A stretch of 64,000 bases of DNA from Flammeovirga pacifica (GTDB lineage: Bacteria; Bacteroidota; Bacteroidia; Cytophagales; Flammeovirgaceae). Shown in pieces: positions 1-9,423 of the stretch. The stretch spans positions 1,481,881 through 1,545,880 of the forward strand of contig NZ_JRYR02000001.1 in the NCBI RefSeq assembly GCF_000807855.2, written 5' to 3'. The stretch's first letter is position 1. Each line of letters starts with the position of its first letter. A model generated the notes under the pieces. That model worked only from the letters and a program-made list of their open reading frames with translations. It made no database searches and was not told where the DNA came from. The position numbers and the translations under genes were made by a program.

Positions 1-1
1 A

Positions 2-355
2 AAATACCATGGTTGGGCTAACTTATTAAGTGGTGGTATTTTGGCTACTGTCATAGATTGCCATTGTATGGGCACCGCTATGGCTGATGCTTACAAAAAT
101 GAAGGTAGGGAACTAAATTCTGCACCTCATTATCGCTATGCAACTGGTACAATGAATATTAAATATTTAAAACCAACCCCAGTTCATCAAAAAGTTAGAA
201 TTGTTGCAGAAGTAACAGAAAGAAAAGGTAAAAAGGTAGTAATGACTTGCTCCTCGTGGTCAGGTGATACAAAAACTGCTGAAGCAGAGGTAATTGCTAT
301 TCAAGTCTTCAATAGCAATGATACAAAAGACACGAATCCATTTATTGATAAATAA
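2..355 (+). CDS. PaaI-like hotdog thioesterase, 5'-truncated by the window edge
   Basis: The reading frame is open from base 2, so the gene starts outside the window and only its C-terminal ~117 residues are visible. The visible part has the hotdog-fold helix signature NLLSGGILATVIDCHC, followed by strands typical of PaaI/YbgC-type acyl-CoA thioesterases (YLKPTPVHQKVRIVAEV). Such enzymes hydrolyse acyl-CoA thioesters in the cytoplasm; the substrate cannot be told from sequence. A TTG at 41 could be read as a start but would cut off the conserved Gly-Gly helix start, so it is not used. The stop lies 8 bp before the O-methyltransferase gene, which suggests co-transcription. Confidence 0.75.
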   Translation, partial: KYHGWANLLSGGILATVIDCHCMGTAMADAYKNEGRELNSAPHYRYATGTMNIKYLKPTPVHQKVRIVAEVTERKGKKVVMTCSSWSGDTKTAEAEVIAIQVFNSNDTKDTNPFIDK

Positions 356-363
356 ATAACTTA

Positions 364-1005
364 ATGCCTCACATTACACATCCCCTTATCGATCAATATA
401 TTGAAGATGTAGCTACTCCAGAAAATGAAATTTTAAAAGCATTAGACCGAGCTACACATTTAGAAGAAAATATGCCTCATATGGTCTCCGGCCATCCACA
501 AGGTTTATTTCTTACAATGTTAGCTAAAGGAATGTCTGCAAAAAAAGTACTCGAAATTGGTACTTTTACAGGATATGCGGCTATAGCGATAGCACAAGGA
601 ATGCAAGAAAATGGTGTGTTACATACTATAGAAGTTGATGATGAAAAAGAAAAAATAATTTCAGAATACATAAAAAAAGCTAAACTCGATCATATAGTTC
701 AACTTCATATTGGTAAGGCCGTTGAAATAATTGAAGGTTTAGGCGATCAATTTGATATCGTTTTTATTGATGCTGATAAAATGAACAACGATACTTATTA
801 TGAAATGTGTCTACCATTATTACGAAAAGGCGGATTTATCCTGATAGACAATGTTTTATGGAAAGGAAAAGTGGTCGATCAAAATGCCAATGATAAAATG
901 ACACAAGCAATTATGTCATTCAACAATAAAGTAACTTCAGACAAAAGAGTACAAAGTTGTATAATACCCTTACGTGATGGGATATTAATGGCTCAAAAAT
1001 TGTAA
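364..1005 (+). CDS. SAM-dependent O-methyltransferase (class I, COMT/YrrM-like)
   Basis: A 213-residue cytoplasmic protein of the bacterial O-methyltransferase family (Methyltransf_3). Visible motifs are the SAM-binding motif I VLEIGTFTGYAAIAIAQGM (about residues 61-79), the acidic strand end IEVDDE, and the metal/SAM-region VFIDADKMN followed by GGFILIDNVLWKGKV. Length matches the family (about 210-220 residues). Members methylate hydroxyl groups of catechol-like or tRNA wobble substrates (TrmR is a relative); the substrate here is unknown. The ATG at 364 is 8 bp after the thioesterase stop, so the two genes are probably one operon. Confidence 0.85.
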   Translation: MPHITHPLIDQYIEDVATPENEILKALDRATHLEENMPHMVSGHPQGLFLTMLAKGMSAKKVLEIGTFTGYAAIAIAQGMQENGVLHTIEVDDEKEKIISEYIKKAKLDHIVQLHIGKAVEIIEGLGDQFDIVFIDADKMNNDTYYEMCLPLLRKGGFILIDNVLWKGKVVDQNANDKMTQAIMSFNNKVTSDKRVQSCIIPLRDGILMAQKL

Positions 1006-1092
1006 TTTCGCCATACAATAATTAATTTATTACGGAGAGTTATACTCTCAACCATTAATGACTTCACAAACTCAAGGTATACATAACCTATT

Positions 1093-2997
1093 ATGAAAAA
1101 AATATATACTATAAGTTTACTTTTTGGAGCTTCAACACTGTTTACCTCCTTTAATAAACAGACTGATAATATCTCCTCAAATAAATCAGAAATTGTTGTC
1201 AATTATCAACCATTACAATCTGATAACCCTTATCCTATTATCACTAATGTTCAAACTAAAACAGTGAATGGTGAGGAAATCACTTTAGTTGATGCCAATA
1301 ATATTCCAGCTTTTATTGCAGGACCAAATCAGAATTTAATGTTAATTGCCAATGCCTTGGGAGTTGATGTTAAAAAAATATACAAATTTAATGATATGGA
1401 CTCTTTTGATGATCTTCAAGAGGGACATGTTTATTATCTAAAAGCTAAAAAGAGTAAAGGGCTAATCGTAAATCATACTGTTGATACTGAAAAAAACCTT
1501 TGGGAAGTATCACAAAGATATGGTATTAAGCTTTCTAAATTAGCGAAGAAAAACAGAATGAAAACAGACGAACCTCTAGCTAGAGGTCGTGTTTTATTCC
1601 TTCAAAAGAAAAGACCTAAATCTGTTCCTCCAAAAGTGGTAGACCTTCCACCTTTAGAAGAACCAATTGTTGAAGAAGAAATACAATCTAAGGAAGCCCC
1701 ATTGGTGGAAACCACTGCTGTTATTTCTATAGGTGTTGATAGCGCCGCTCTTAACATTGATCCAAACAGCAAAACCCATACTGTTCAAGAAGGAGAATCT
1801 CTATTCACAATATCATCTATGTATGATGTTACTATGCTTGAACTTAAAGAATGGAATGACATTGGAGATAATTTAGCATTAGAAGAAGGACAGGTACTTG
1901 TTGTTGGTAAAGATGACGAAGTTGCTGTTGAAAATATAGTAATTTCAAATGCTGTTGCAGAAGAAGTTGCTGTTGAAGAAACAGACAACTCATTTGAAAT
2001 AATGCCTTCCAATCAGAAAAGTTCTGGTGGTACTATTACTATTGGAGAAGCTGCTGTCGCAGGTGGTGCTGTCGTTGTTGCTGCTGGAATTGCAGAAGAA
2101 GAAGATAGCGGTAACACTGAAATGGCTGCTATACAAAAACACACTGTTCAGCCAGGAGAATTCTATTATGGTATTGCACGTCAATACGGAGTATCCGCTA
2201 AGCAGTTACAATCTTGGAACAATAATGTAGAATTACACCCTGGTGCTGAAATTTATGTTTCTAACCCTGAAGGACAAAATGCTTATAAAGCTGTCGCTGC
2301 AAACACAGCGATTGATGCGACAGGTGAATACACAGGCACTGTTTTAACACACACGGTTGAAGACGGAGAAACGCTTGCTTCAATAGCTAATAAATACGGT
2401 GTATCAGAACAAGATGTAATTAACCAAAACAAGAATCTTCAAGACCAAGGAGATTACCATAGACTTCCTATGTTCTTACAGATTCCTCAAAAAAATGATT
2501 CAGAACCTACTTTTACATCAAGAGGCCCTGCAACAACCACTGTTGATGAAACAATGTATCATCAAGCTGCTGCAGAAGTAAAAGAAGTAGACCCATATAA
2601 TCAACCTGCTAAAGAAACTGAAGTAGTAGTTGCTACTACACCTGTAGCTGTTACAGCAACTGCAGAAGTTGCCTCTACTTCTAAAGCAGAAACTCATACT
2701 GTAGCAAAAGGTGAAACATTATTTGCAATTTCTAGAAAGTATGAAGTTTATCATAAAGATTTAATCCAATGGAATAACCTTCCATCAAATGGTGCTATTA
2801 ATGAAGGGCAAGTTTTAAAGCTTACTGATCCAAACAGTGGAAGTGACACTTCTTTTCCAGAGTATCATATGGTAAGTGGTGGAGAAACTCTTTATTCTAT
2901 TTCTAGAAAATATGGAATATCAATTAATGATATTAAAAAATTAAATAATATGGATTCTAACAATGTCAACAAAGGACAACGTTTAAGAATCAAATAA
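1093..2997 (+). CDS. Secreted multi-LysM repeat protein
   Basis: 634 residues with an N-terminal signal-like hydrophobic stretch (about residues 4-20) and about seven LysM modules at roughly 75-118 (degenerate), 126-171, 228-272, 349-390, 419-466, 534-577 and 591-634. Typical signatures are HTVQEGESLFTISSMY, THTVEDGETLASIANKYGV and HMVSGGETLYSISRKYGI. LysM domains bind the glycan part of peptidoglycan, so the protein probably acts in the periplasm. No amidase, glucosaminidase or peptidase domain is visible; the linkers are rich in Ala, Val and Glu. A short inverted repeat (1035-1049) precedes the gene and a strong terminator follows it, so it appears to be a single transcription unit. It could be a scaffold or a cell-wall anchor. 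Confidence 0.85.
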   Translation: MKKIYTISLLFGASTLFTSFNKQTDNISSNKSEIVVNYQPLQSDNPYPIITNVQTKTVNGEEITLVDANNIPAFIAGPNQNLMLIANALGVDVKKIYKFNDMDSFDDLQEGHVYYLKAKKSKGLIVNHTVDTEKNLWEVSQRYGIKLSKLAKKNRMKTDEPLARGRVLFLQKKRPKSVPPKVVDLPPLEEPIVEEEIQSKEAPLVETTAVISIGVDSAALNIDPNSKTHTVQEGESLFTISSMYDVTMLELKEWNDIGDNLALEEGQVLVVGKDDEVAVENIVISNAVAEEVAVEETDNSFEIMPSNQKSSGGTITIGEAAVAGGAVVVAAGIAEEEDSGNTEMAAIQKHTVQPGEFYYGIARQYGVSAKQLQSWNNNVELHPGAEIYVSNPEGQNAYKAVAANTAIDATGEYTGTVLTHTVEDGETLASIANKYGVSEQDVINQNKNLQDQGDYHRLPMFLQIPQKNDSEPTFTSRGPATTTVDETMYHQAAAEVKEVDPYNQPAKETEVVVATTPVAVTATAEVASTSKAETHTVAKGETLFAISRKYEVYHKDLIQWNNLPSNGAINEGQVLKLTDPNSGSDTSFPEYHMVSGGETLYSISRKYGISINDIKKLNNMDSNNVNKGQRLRIK

Positions 2998-3016
2998 TTT
3001 AATTCAAAATCTTATG

Positions 3017-3050
3017 AGCCATGATAGTCTTTACTATCATGGCTTTTTTT
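3017..3050 (+). terminator. Rho-independent terminator of the LysM gene
   Basis: A perfect 12-bp stem (3017-3028 with 3033-3044) and a 4-nt loop are followed by a run of T through 3050, 20 bp after the LysM stop codon. Confidence 0.9.
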
Positions 3051-3200
3051 ATGCCGTTAATTATAATTGACGATAATGTATAAATGATCTGCTTTTTCAT
3101 ACAAATCATTGATAGACAAAACTGAGACCTTTGTAAGGTTATCAATCACTAGATAATCTTTAATAATTCAATCTTAAATATTTCAATTTTGCTATCACTT

Positions 3201-4262
3201 ATGAAAAAGAACATTATTATATTCGTTTTGATCCTTATTTCATTTATTTCAGTTCAAAACTCATACGCTCAAGGCTCGGTTTCAAACATCGCTATTGAAG
3301 ATGAATTTCAACGTTATACCGATAGCTTAAAACAAACAGAATACGAATGGCATTTTCCTATTATGGGTGCTAAATTAAGAAAAATGGGATTTGATTTGCC
3401 TTTCCCAAATGGTATAATGATTAATTATGCTTACTCAAGTCAAGATCTAATGGTCAGTAATCTTAATGTTGGCTTCTCTCCTGATAAATTAATGAACGTT
3501 GATGGTTTAGCACGCTTTAATAGCATTACTCCAAATGTAAAAGCTGTTTCAGCAAGATATGACTTTTGGTTATTACCTTTTTTAAATGTTTATGGAATTG
3601 GGGGTTATATAAAATCAGAAACTCAAGTTTCATTAGGACTACCTTTTAATGCAGATTTCACAGCAAGAAGTGAAGGCCCTACAGTAGGTTGGGGTACTGT
3701 TGTTGCTGGAGGAGTTGGTCCTTTAGTTGTTTCATTTGATTACACCCAAGTTTATACTTTTACAGGGAGTACAGATAAAGCAACTAAAACGAATGTCTTT
3801 GGAGCAAGAGTCGGTCATATGTTTCGATTTAGAAAAAAACCATACAAAAATATAGTGGCTTTAGTAGGAGTTCAATATTTAGGCCTCAATAAATCTAGTG
3901 GTGGTAAAGTAGACATTGAAAATTTAGTAGGTATTACTCCTGAAGGAAAAATTAGAGCTAGTCAAAATTTAGATACTTGGTATGGTCAGCTGAACCCGAC
4001 CGAACAACAAATTCTTAACCCTGTATATGAAGGGGCTAGTAGATACCTAAACAGCACAGACCCTGCGAATCTACATTATACTTTTGATAAAGCTTTATAT
4101 TACCCTTGGAGTATGTCATTAGGTATTAATTACCAACATAATAAAAGGTACCAATTTACAGCATTATATTCTTTTTTAGGGAGTAGAAATCAAATTGTTT
4201 TTGGCGTCAATTATCGCTTTGGCTTTAAAGGTAAAAACCTTTTGAAAGGAGTAACTTTATAA
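3201..4262 (+). CDS. Outer-membrane beta-barrel protein, function unknown
   Basis: The ATG at 3201 gives a clean signal peptide (MKKNIIIFVLILISFISVQ...SYAQ, cut near residue 24); an in-frame TTG at 3189 would only add four residues. The mature ~330 residues are rich in alternating hydrophobic/aromatic strands with Gly turns (VYGIGGYIKSETQVSLGL, VVSFDYTQVYTF, FGVNYRFGF at the C-terminus), as in an outer-membrane barrel. I do not recognise a characterised family. It stands alone between two terminators. It could be a channel or a structural porin; no enzymatic motif is visible. Confidence 0.65.
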   Translation: MKKNIIIFVLILISFISVQNSYAQGSVSNIAIEDEFQRYTDSLKQTEYEWHFPIMGAKLRKMGFDLPFPNGIMINYAYSSQDLMVSNLNVGFSPDKLMNVDGLARFNSITPNVKAVSARYDFWLLPFLNVYGIGGYIKSETQVSLGLPFNADFTARSEGPTVGWGTVVAGGVGPLVVSFDYTQVYTFTGSTDKATKTNVFGARVGHMFRFRKKPYKNIVALVGVQYLGLNKSSGGKVDIENLVGITPEGKIRASQNLDTWYGQLNPTEQQILNPVYEGASRYLNSTDPANLHYTFDKALYYPWSMSLGINYQHNKRYQFTALYSFLGSRNQIVFGVNYRFGFKGKNLLKGVTL

Positions 4263-4283
4263 GATATAAATCAAAAAACACTG

Positions 4284-4314
4284 AAAGGTATTCGAATAAC
4301 GGATGCCTTTTTTT
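4284..4314 (+). terminator. Rho-independent terminator after the outer-membrane barrel gene
   Basis: A 10-bp stem with G-T wobbles (4284-4293 with 4301-4310) runs into a T tract, 22 bp after the stop at 4262. Confidence 0.8.
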
Positions 4315-4451
4315 GTATATCAACCTATCATCAATTCGCACCGAACATTTATTAACAACAAATATTGACAACATCAATCTTTGAAGTGTTATTATACTGG
4401 GCTAGTCCAAAAATTTAATGAATGATCAATATATCACTAGATAAATTTTTG

Positions 4452-4459
4452 TACCTTTG
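4452..4459 (+). promoter_or_regulatory. Putative -7 element (TACCTTTG) for kdnA-kdnB
   Basis: TACCTTTG matches the Bacteroidota -7 consensus TAnnTTTG and lies 48 bp before the kdnA start. The -33 region is not a clear TTTG, so the call rests on the -7 box and position. Confidence 0.5.
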
Positions 4460-4507
4460 CCGTGTTAAAAGTAAACGAAAAATTATTCAATTTTAATTAT
4501 ATAAATT

Positions 4508-5692
4508 ATGCCAGGAACGGAATATTTTGGTGATGAAGAAAGAAAAGAAGTAATGGACGTTTTAGAGTCCGGAATGCTTTTTAGATACAATCATGATGAT
4601 CAAAGAAATGATCATTGGAAAGCTAGAGAATTCGAAGAATTATTCCAAAATTATACTGGTGCAAAACATGCTCACGCTGTTTCATCTGGATCTGCTGCTG
4701 TAGCTTGTATGATGGCTGCCGCTGGAATCGGACATGGCGATGAAGTTATTTGTACTCCTTTTACATTTATTGCTCCTATCGAAGCTGTATTATTTGCTGG
4801 TGCTATTCCAGTATTTACTGAAGTAGATGAGACATTAAACTTAAGTGCTGCCTCAATCGAAGCTGCAATTACACCGAGAACTAAGGCTGTATTATTAGTG
4901 CATATGTGTGGTGCTGCTGCTGACTTGGATGGTATTAAAGCAGTTTGTGATAAACATAATATTAAATTATTAGAAGATGCTGGACAAGCTTTAGGTGCTT
5001 TCTATAAAGGAAAACACGTTGGCCTTTTTGGTGAAGCTGGTGCTGTATCTTTTGACTTCTTCAAAATTACTACTGCTGGAGAAGGTGGTGTTTGTTTTAC
5101 AAACGACACTGATAAATATGAAATAATGGGTCAGTTCTCAGATCATGGTCACTCTCACGTAGGTGATAACCGTGGTATGGAACCTCACCCAATTATGGGT
5201 TTCAACTACCGTTTAGGAGAGCTTAATGCTGCTGTTGCAGTAGCTCAAATGCGTAAGTTGGAAATGATTCGTGAACAAAACAAAAAGAATAAAGCTATTC
5301 TAAAAGAACGTTTACGTAAGGAAGTGCCATTTATTACTTTCCGTTGTCTTCCAGATGAAGAAGGTGATTCTGCAACATTCTTAAACTTCTTTATGGAAAC
5401 TCCTGAATTAGCGCTTAAAGCTTCAAAAGAAGTTCAAGGAGTAGCATATTGGTACACTAACATGTATCACTTTATTAATCAATGGGATCATTTAAAGGCA
5501 TTAAAGTCTCCATACAAATTGGCTATTCATGATTATGAACATCGTCAAGATTGGAACACTATTGAATTGCCTAAATCACAAAACATCATTGGTAGACTTT
5601 TATCTATCGGTATCCGTGCAACATGGACTGAAGAAGAAATCAATGCTTTTGCTGACCAGTTAATTTCTCAATTGAAAAAAGTTGTAGCGTAA
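4508..5692 (+). CDS. kdnA: Kdo 8-aminotransferase KdnA (DegT/DnrJ/EryC1/StrS family)
   Basis: A 394-residue PLP-dependent aminotransferase. The N-terminus MPGTEYFGDEE, the SSGSAAV motif (59-65), LEDAGQ (155-160; Asp157 binds the PLP ring) and SFDFFKITTAGEGG (181-194; Lys186 is the Schiff-base lysine) match, from memory, the Shewanella KdnA family rather than generic StrS sugar aminotransferases. KdnA transaminates the 8-aldehyde of Kdo to give 8-amino-3,8-dideoxy-manno-octulosonate (Kdo8N) for the LPS inner core. The gene is followed 5 bp later by kdnB, whose product makes the aldehyde, and this pairing is the main support for the specific assignment. A DegT enzyme acting on another nucleotide sugar is the alternative. 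Confidence 0.82.
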   Translation: MPGTEYFGDEERKEVMDVLESGMLFRYNHDDQRNDHWKAREFEELFQNYTGAKHAHAVSSGSAAVACMMAAAGIGHGDEVICTPFTFIAPIEAVLFAGAIPVFTEVDETLNLSAASIEAAITPRTKAVLLVHMCGAAADLDGIKAVCDKHNIKLLEDAGQALGAFYKGKHVGLFGEAGAVSFDFFKITTAGEGGVCFTNDTDKYEIMGQFSDHGHSHVGDNRGMEPHPIMGFNYRLGELNAAVAVAQMRKLEMIREQNKKNKAILKERLRKEVPFITFRCLPDEEGDSATFLNFFMETPELALKASKEVQGVAYWYTNMYHFINQWDHLKALKSPYKLAIHDYEHRQDWNTIELPKSQNIIGRLLSIGIRATWTEEEINAFADQLISQLKKVVA

Positions 5693-5697
5693 GACTT

Positions 5698-6777
5698 ATG
5701 CATAAGAATTTTAAAAATATCGACAAAATCGTTTACGGTAAAGGTTCATTCAATCAAATTGATGACATCCTTGCTCCTAAGCGTGTAGAGAATGATAAAT
5801 TCATGGTATTTATTGTAGATAAATACTTTGAAGGTAAAGATCTTGCAGATCGTATTCCTGCTCATGATGGTGATATGGTATTCTTCGAGGATATCGATCA
5901 ATATGAGCCAACTACAGATCAAGTAGATAAATTAAGAGATCAAATCCTTGCAGACAAGGGTCTTCCTGCTGGTATCGTTGGTATCGGTGGTGGTTCTATT
6001 ATGGATATTGCGAAAGCTTTATCTTTAATGGTAAATAACGAAGGGTCTTCTCAGTTATACCAAGGATTAAACCTTGTGAAAAACCCAGGTATCTACCACA
6101 TGGGTGTTCCTACTGTTGCCGGTACAGGTGCTGAATGTTCTATGACAGCAGTTTTAACAGGTCCTGTTAAAAAGCTTGGCTTAAAATGTGATTGGACTGT
6201 ATTTAATCAAGCAGTTCTTGATCCTGAATTATTAGCTACTGTTGATAGAAACCAATGGTTCTATACTGGTATGGACTGTTATATTCATTGTATTGAAGCT
6301 GAAAGTGGTTTATATTTCAATGCTTATTCAAAAGCATATGGAGACCAAGCTTTAGCTCTTTGTCGTGAAATATATTTAGGTGATGATGCAGGTCAAACTT
6401 TAGAGAACGATGAGAAATTAATGATTGCTTCTTTATTTGGAGGTCTTTCTCTTACTTACTCTGAAGTAGGTGCATGTCATGCTATTTCTTACGGTTTATC
6501 TAAAATCTTAGGAATGCGTCATGGTTTTGCTAACTGTATTGCTTTCAATCATCTAAAAGAATTCTATGGCGAAGCTGTAGATGAATTTAAAACTATGATT
6601 GAGACACATAAAGTAGATTTACCTCAAGGATTATCTAAAGAATGGTCTGAAGAAACAATCGACGCTATGGTAGAGGTTTCTTACAACCTACCTCACATGT
6701 GGAATCATGCGATCGGTCTTGATTGGGAAGAAAAATGGACAAGAGAAGATATTAAAAAGATCTTCAAACGTCTCTAA
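5698..6777 (+). CDS. kdnB: Kdo 8-oxidase KdnB (iron-type alcohol dehydrogenase family)
   Basis: 359 residues of the group III metal-dependent alcohol dehydrogenase family. Visible features are the nucleotide-binding GIGGGSIMDIAKA (95-107), GVPTVAGTGAE (136-146), and predicted metal ligands Asp193 and His197 (in MDCYIHCIE), His261 (GACHA) and His275 (MRHG). In Shewanella KdnB oxidises C8 of Kdo to an aldehyde that KdnA aminates. The start ATG at 5698 is 5 bp after the kdnA stop, so the two are probably translationally coupled. The shared order with Shewanella supports the function; activity on Kdo is inferred from family membership. Confidence 0.82.
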   Translation: MHKNFKNIDKIVYGKGSFNQIDDILAPKRVENDKFMVFIVDKYFEGKDLADRIPAHDGDMVFFEDIDQYEPTTDQVDKLRDQILADKGLPAGIVGIGGGSIMDIAKALSLMVNNEGSSQLYQGLNLVKNPGIYHMGVPTVAGTGAECSMTAVLTGPVKKLGLKCDWTVFNQAVLDPELLATVDRNQWFYTGMDCYIHCIEAESGLYFNAYSKAYGDQALALCREIYLGDDAGQTLENDEKLMIASLFGGLSLTYSEVGACHAISYGLSKILGMRHGFANCIAFNHLKEFYGEAVDEFKTMIETHKVDLPQGLSKEWSEETIDAMVEVSYNLPHMWNHAIGLDWEEKWTREDIKKIFKRL

Positions 6778-6796
6778 TAATATAAAGATTGAAATT

Positions 6797-6827
6797 AAGT
6801 CCTCCATAAATTGGAGGACTTTTTTTA
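6797..6827 (+). terminator. Terminator of the kdnAB operon
   Basis: A perfect 9-bp stem (6797-6805 with 6813-6821), 7-nt loop and T tract lie 20 bp after the kdnB stop. Confidence 0.9.
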
Positions 6828-6870
6828 TCTTCTTATTTTTTGACAACCATATTTATTTAAAACTATTCAA

Positions 6871-7905
6871 ATGACTTCAAAAACAAACATTATTCTTGAA
6901 AAAGGTGAATGTAAAAATTGTAACTACCCTATTGATGACGACAAAAGGTATTGTCCCAATTGTGGTCAAAGTCGAGTAGATTACAATGTTAGCTTTTCAA
7001 TATTAATAAAAGAATTTGCGGAAGAATTTATTAATTGGGACTCAAGACTTCTACATACAATACTACCTTTTTTATTCAATCCTTCTAAACTCACCAAAGA
7101 ATACTTAAAGGGAAAAAGAATTAGATATGTACAACCTTTCAGAATATATTTTATTTCCTCTGTCATTTTCTTTTTTGTAATGAACCATTTAATCATTAAC
7201 CCTGATGACATTACAATATCCAAAAACAATAATTTGACTGCTGCTGTTGATTCTATCGATTTAGCTTTAAACAAAAGTATAAAAGCTGAAATTGATCAAA
7301 ATAAGAATAAACAAGATGATATTGATATTAATTTTGACGCTTCAGATATCACCGATTCTAAACCAAAATTCAGAAAAATCATTAATGCATATAAAAATAA
7401 AGATGATATTTCATCTGAATATATTAGAGATTCACTTGGAATAAATTCTTGGTTTGAATCAAAAGTGATTGAACAGGGTAAGCATGTATTTGATGATAAT
7501 GGAAAGTCGTTTGTTAATGCAGCCTTAAGTAACCTTTCTATAGCATTTATGTTATTGGTACCACTATTTGCTTTATTCTTAAAACTGCTTTATATCAGAA
7601 AGAAAAATACAGATAATTTATATATTCAACATCTTATTTTATCTACTCACCTTCATGCCTTTTCATTATTCTGGTTTACAGTAATGTTGATGCTTGGGTA
7701 CTTTTTCAAAGGTGAATTTATCACTCAGGTGAATGTTGTTATTTTCTTATATACTATTGTTAGTATCTATTTTATGCTTAAAAACTTTTATGGTCAATCC
7801 TGGTTAAAAACGATAATTAAAGCTCAAATTGCTTTTGGGTTTCACTTTTTTATCATCCTCATTTTATCCATTTCAGAATTGATCATATCCTACATCATAT
7901 TCTAA
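6871..7905 (+). CDS. Zinc-ribbon DUF3667 membrane protein
   Basis: 344 residues. The N-terminus carries a zinc ribbon with two CxxC knuckles (CKNC at 14-17 and CPNC at 29-32). Next comes a DUF3667-type segment (FLFNPSKLTKEYLKGKRIR) leading into a first membrane helix (about 87-110). A polar, Asp/Lys-rich stretch (about 115-205) follows, probably outside the bilayer, and then four or so hydrophobic helices to the C-terminus. The family is common in Bacteroidota and has no established role. The gene stands alone between the kdnAB terminator and the convergent gltD gene. Confidence 0.75.
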   Translation: MTSKTNIILEKGECKNCNYPIDDDKRYCPNCGQSRVDYNVSFSILIKEFAEEFINWDSRLLHTILPFLFNPSKLTKEYLKGKRIRYVQPFRIYFISSVIFFFVMNHLIINPDDITISKNNNLTAAVDSIDLALNKSIKAEIDQNKNKQDDIDINFDASDITDSKPKFRKIINAYKNKDDISSEYIRDSLGINSWFESKVIEQGKHVFDDNGKSFVNAALSNLSIAFMLLVPLFALFLKLLYIRKKNTDNLYIQHLILSTHLHAFSLFWFTVMLMLGYFFKGEFITQVNVVIFLYTIVSIYFMLKNFYGQSWLKTIIKAQIAFGFHFFIILILSISELIISYIIF

Positions 7906-7944
7906 AAAAAAGAAACCCACTGAGAGACGCTTTTCTCAGTGGGT
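7904..7944 (-). terminator. Terminator of gltD
   Basis: An 11-bp perfect stem (7915-7925 with 7934-7944) is followed, on the minus strand, by a U-rich run (the A tract at 7904-7915). It lies between convergent genes; the T tract only favours minus-strand termination. Confidence 0.8.
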
Positions 7945-7970
7945 CATAATATCAACCTAAATCCGTTTAA

Positions 7971-9389
7971 TTAAACAGAAGCAGGTTTTTCATCGAAAAT
8001 CGATTCTAAAATTGACATGGCAGCTTCTCTACCATCAAGTGCTGCAGTTACTACTAAATCTGCACCTCTTACGCTATCTCCACCTGCATAAACATTCTCT
8101 AAAGAAGTCATTCCTTTAGCATCTGTTTTTACAGCTCCCCACTTGTCAGTCTCCACTCCTGCATCGGTAATCCACTTCAATTTTTCATTATTGAAACCTA
8201 ATGCAAGAATAAAAATATCAGCCTCAACAATAGCTTCAGATCCAGCAATTTCGCTTACTGCTTGACGACCTGACGCATCTGGCTCTGATAATTTCATATC
8301 TACGAATTTAGCTCCGTATACATTTCCATTATCATCTGCTACGAAAGATTTTGGAGATTTCAAGAAATTAAATTCAACCCCTTCGTCTTTTGCAGCTCTA
8401 ACTTCTTTTCTAGAACCCGGCATGTTTTCTTCATCACGACGGTAGAAACAAGTTACTTTAGCAGCCTTTTCACGAATTGAAGTTCTCACACAGTCCATAG
8501 CAGTATCTCCACCACCAATAACAACTATACGCTTACCTTCAACATCATATTTCTTATCGAACTGCTTGTCTCCAATTTTCTTTTGAATGTTAGTCAAGAA
8601 AGGAACAGCCATATAGATGTTATCAGTATTGTATACCTCATCATCTAATGATCTACCTGCCATAGCACCTACTCCTAAGAATACGGCATCATAGTTTTTT
8701 CTCAACTCATCTAGAGTAATATCGTGTCCGATATCCACACCTAAATTTAACTCCATTCCAGCTTCTTTCAGCAATTCAACTCTACGTTCTACTGCTTCTT
8801 TTTCTAGTTTAAAACCAGGAATACCGTAAGTTAAAAGACCACCAGCTTTATCTGCTTTATCAAATACTACTGGCTTAACACCTGCTCTTAATAAGAAAGT
8901 AGCACAGCTAAGACCTGCAGGGCCAGAACCTACGATAGCAACAGTTTTACCTGTCATCTTATCAGCAAATTCAGGTTTGAAACCCTTTTTAAAGCCTTTC
9001 TCTGAAATCGCTACTTCAATAGATCCAATTGTAATTGCTCCAATTGTTTCTTCTTCATTACCATCGTTTAATGTACAAGCACCTTCACAAAGACGGTCCT
9101 GTGGACAAATACGACCCAAGATTTCAGGGAATGGTGAACTTTCGTTCGATATTTTAAACGCTTGCTCTAAATCTTTCTCAGCAATAAATCTTAACCACTG
9201 AGGGATGTAGTTACTCAATGGACAACCTACTGAAGAACAATAAGGGTTACCACATTGAACACATCTAGATGCTTGAGAAGCAGTTTCTGAGGTAGTATAT
9301 ACCTCATTTATTTCATTAAAATTTCCTACTCTTTCATCCGCAGGACGAAGTGTAGGTGTAATTCGTTCTATTTTAGTGAACTCGTACAT
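7971..9389 (-). CDS. gltD: Glutamate synthase small subunit
   Basis: A 472-residue NADPH-dependent subunit that passes electrons from NADPH through FAD and Fe-S clusters to the large subunit for glutamate synthesis from glutamine and 2-oxoglutarate. N-terminal cluster cysteines are visible in CVQCGNPYCSSVGCPL and CPQDRLCEGAC. The FAD Rossmann motif is VAIVGSGPAGLSCA (about residue 150), and the NADPH site is IVVIGGGDTAMDC (about 288). The C-terminal YAGGDSVRGADLVVTA motif is typical of the family. It follows gltB with a 68-bp spacer that holds a strong hairpin. Confidence 0.95.
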   Translation of the reverse strand: MYEFTKIERITPTLRPADERVGNFNEINEVYTTSETASQASRCVQCGNPYCSSVGCPLSNYIPQWLRFIAEKDLEQAFKISNESSPFPEILGRICPQDRLCEGACTLNDGNEEETIGAITIGSIEVAISEKGFKKGFKPEFADKMTGKTVAIVGSGPAGLSCATFLLRAGVKPVVFDKADKAGGLLTYGIPGFKLEKEAVERRVELLKEAGMELNLGVDIGHDITLDELRKNYDAVFLGVGAMAGRSLDDEVYNTDNIYMAVPFLTNIQKKIGDKQFDKKYDVEGKRIVVIGGGDTAMDCVRTSIREKAAKVTCFYRRDEENMPGSRKEVRAAKDEGVEFNFLKSPKSFVADDNGNVYGAKFVDMKLSEPDASGRQAVSEIAGSEAIVEADIFILALGFNNEKLKWITDAGVETDKWGAVKTDAKGMTSLENVYAGGDSVRGADLVVTAALDGREAAMSILESIFDEKPASV

Positions 9390-9423
9390 AATAATTTCTT
9401 TTTGGTAAGGTATTGATTATATC

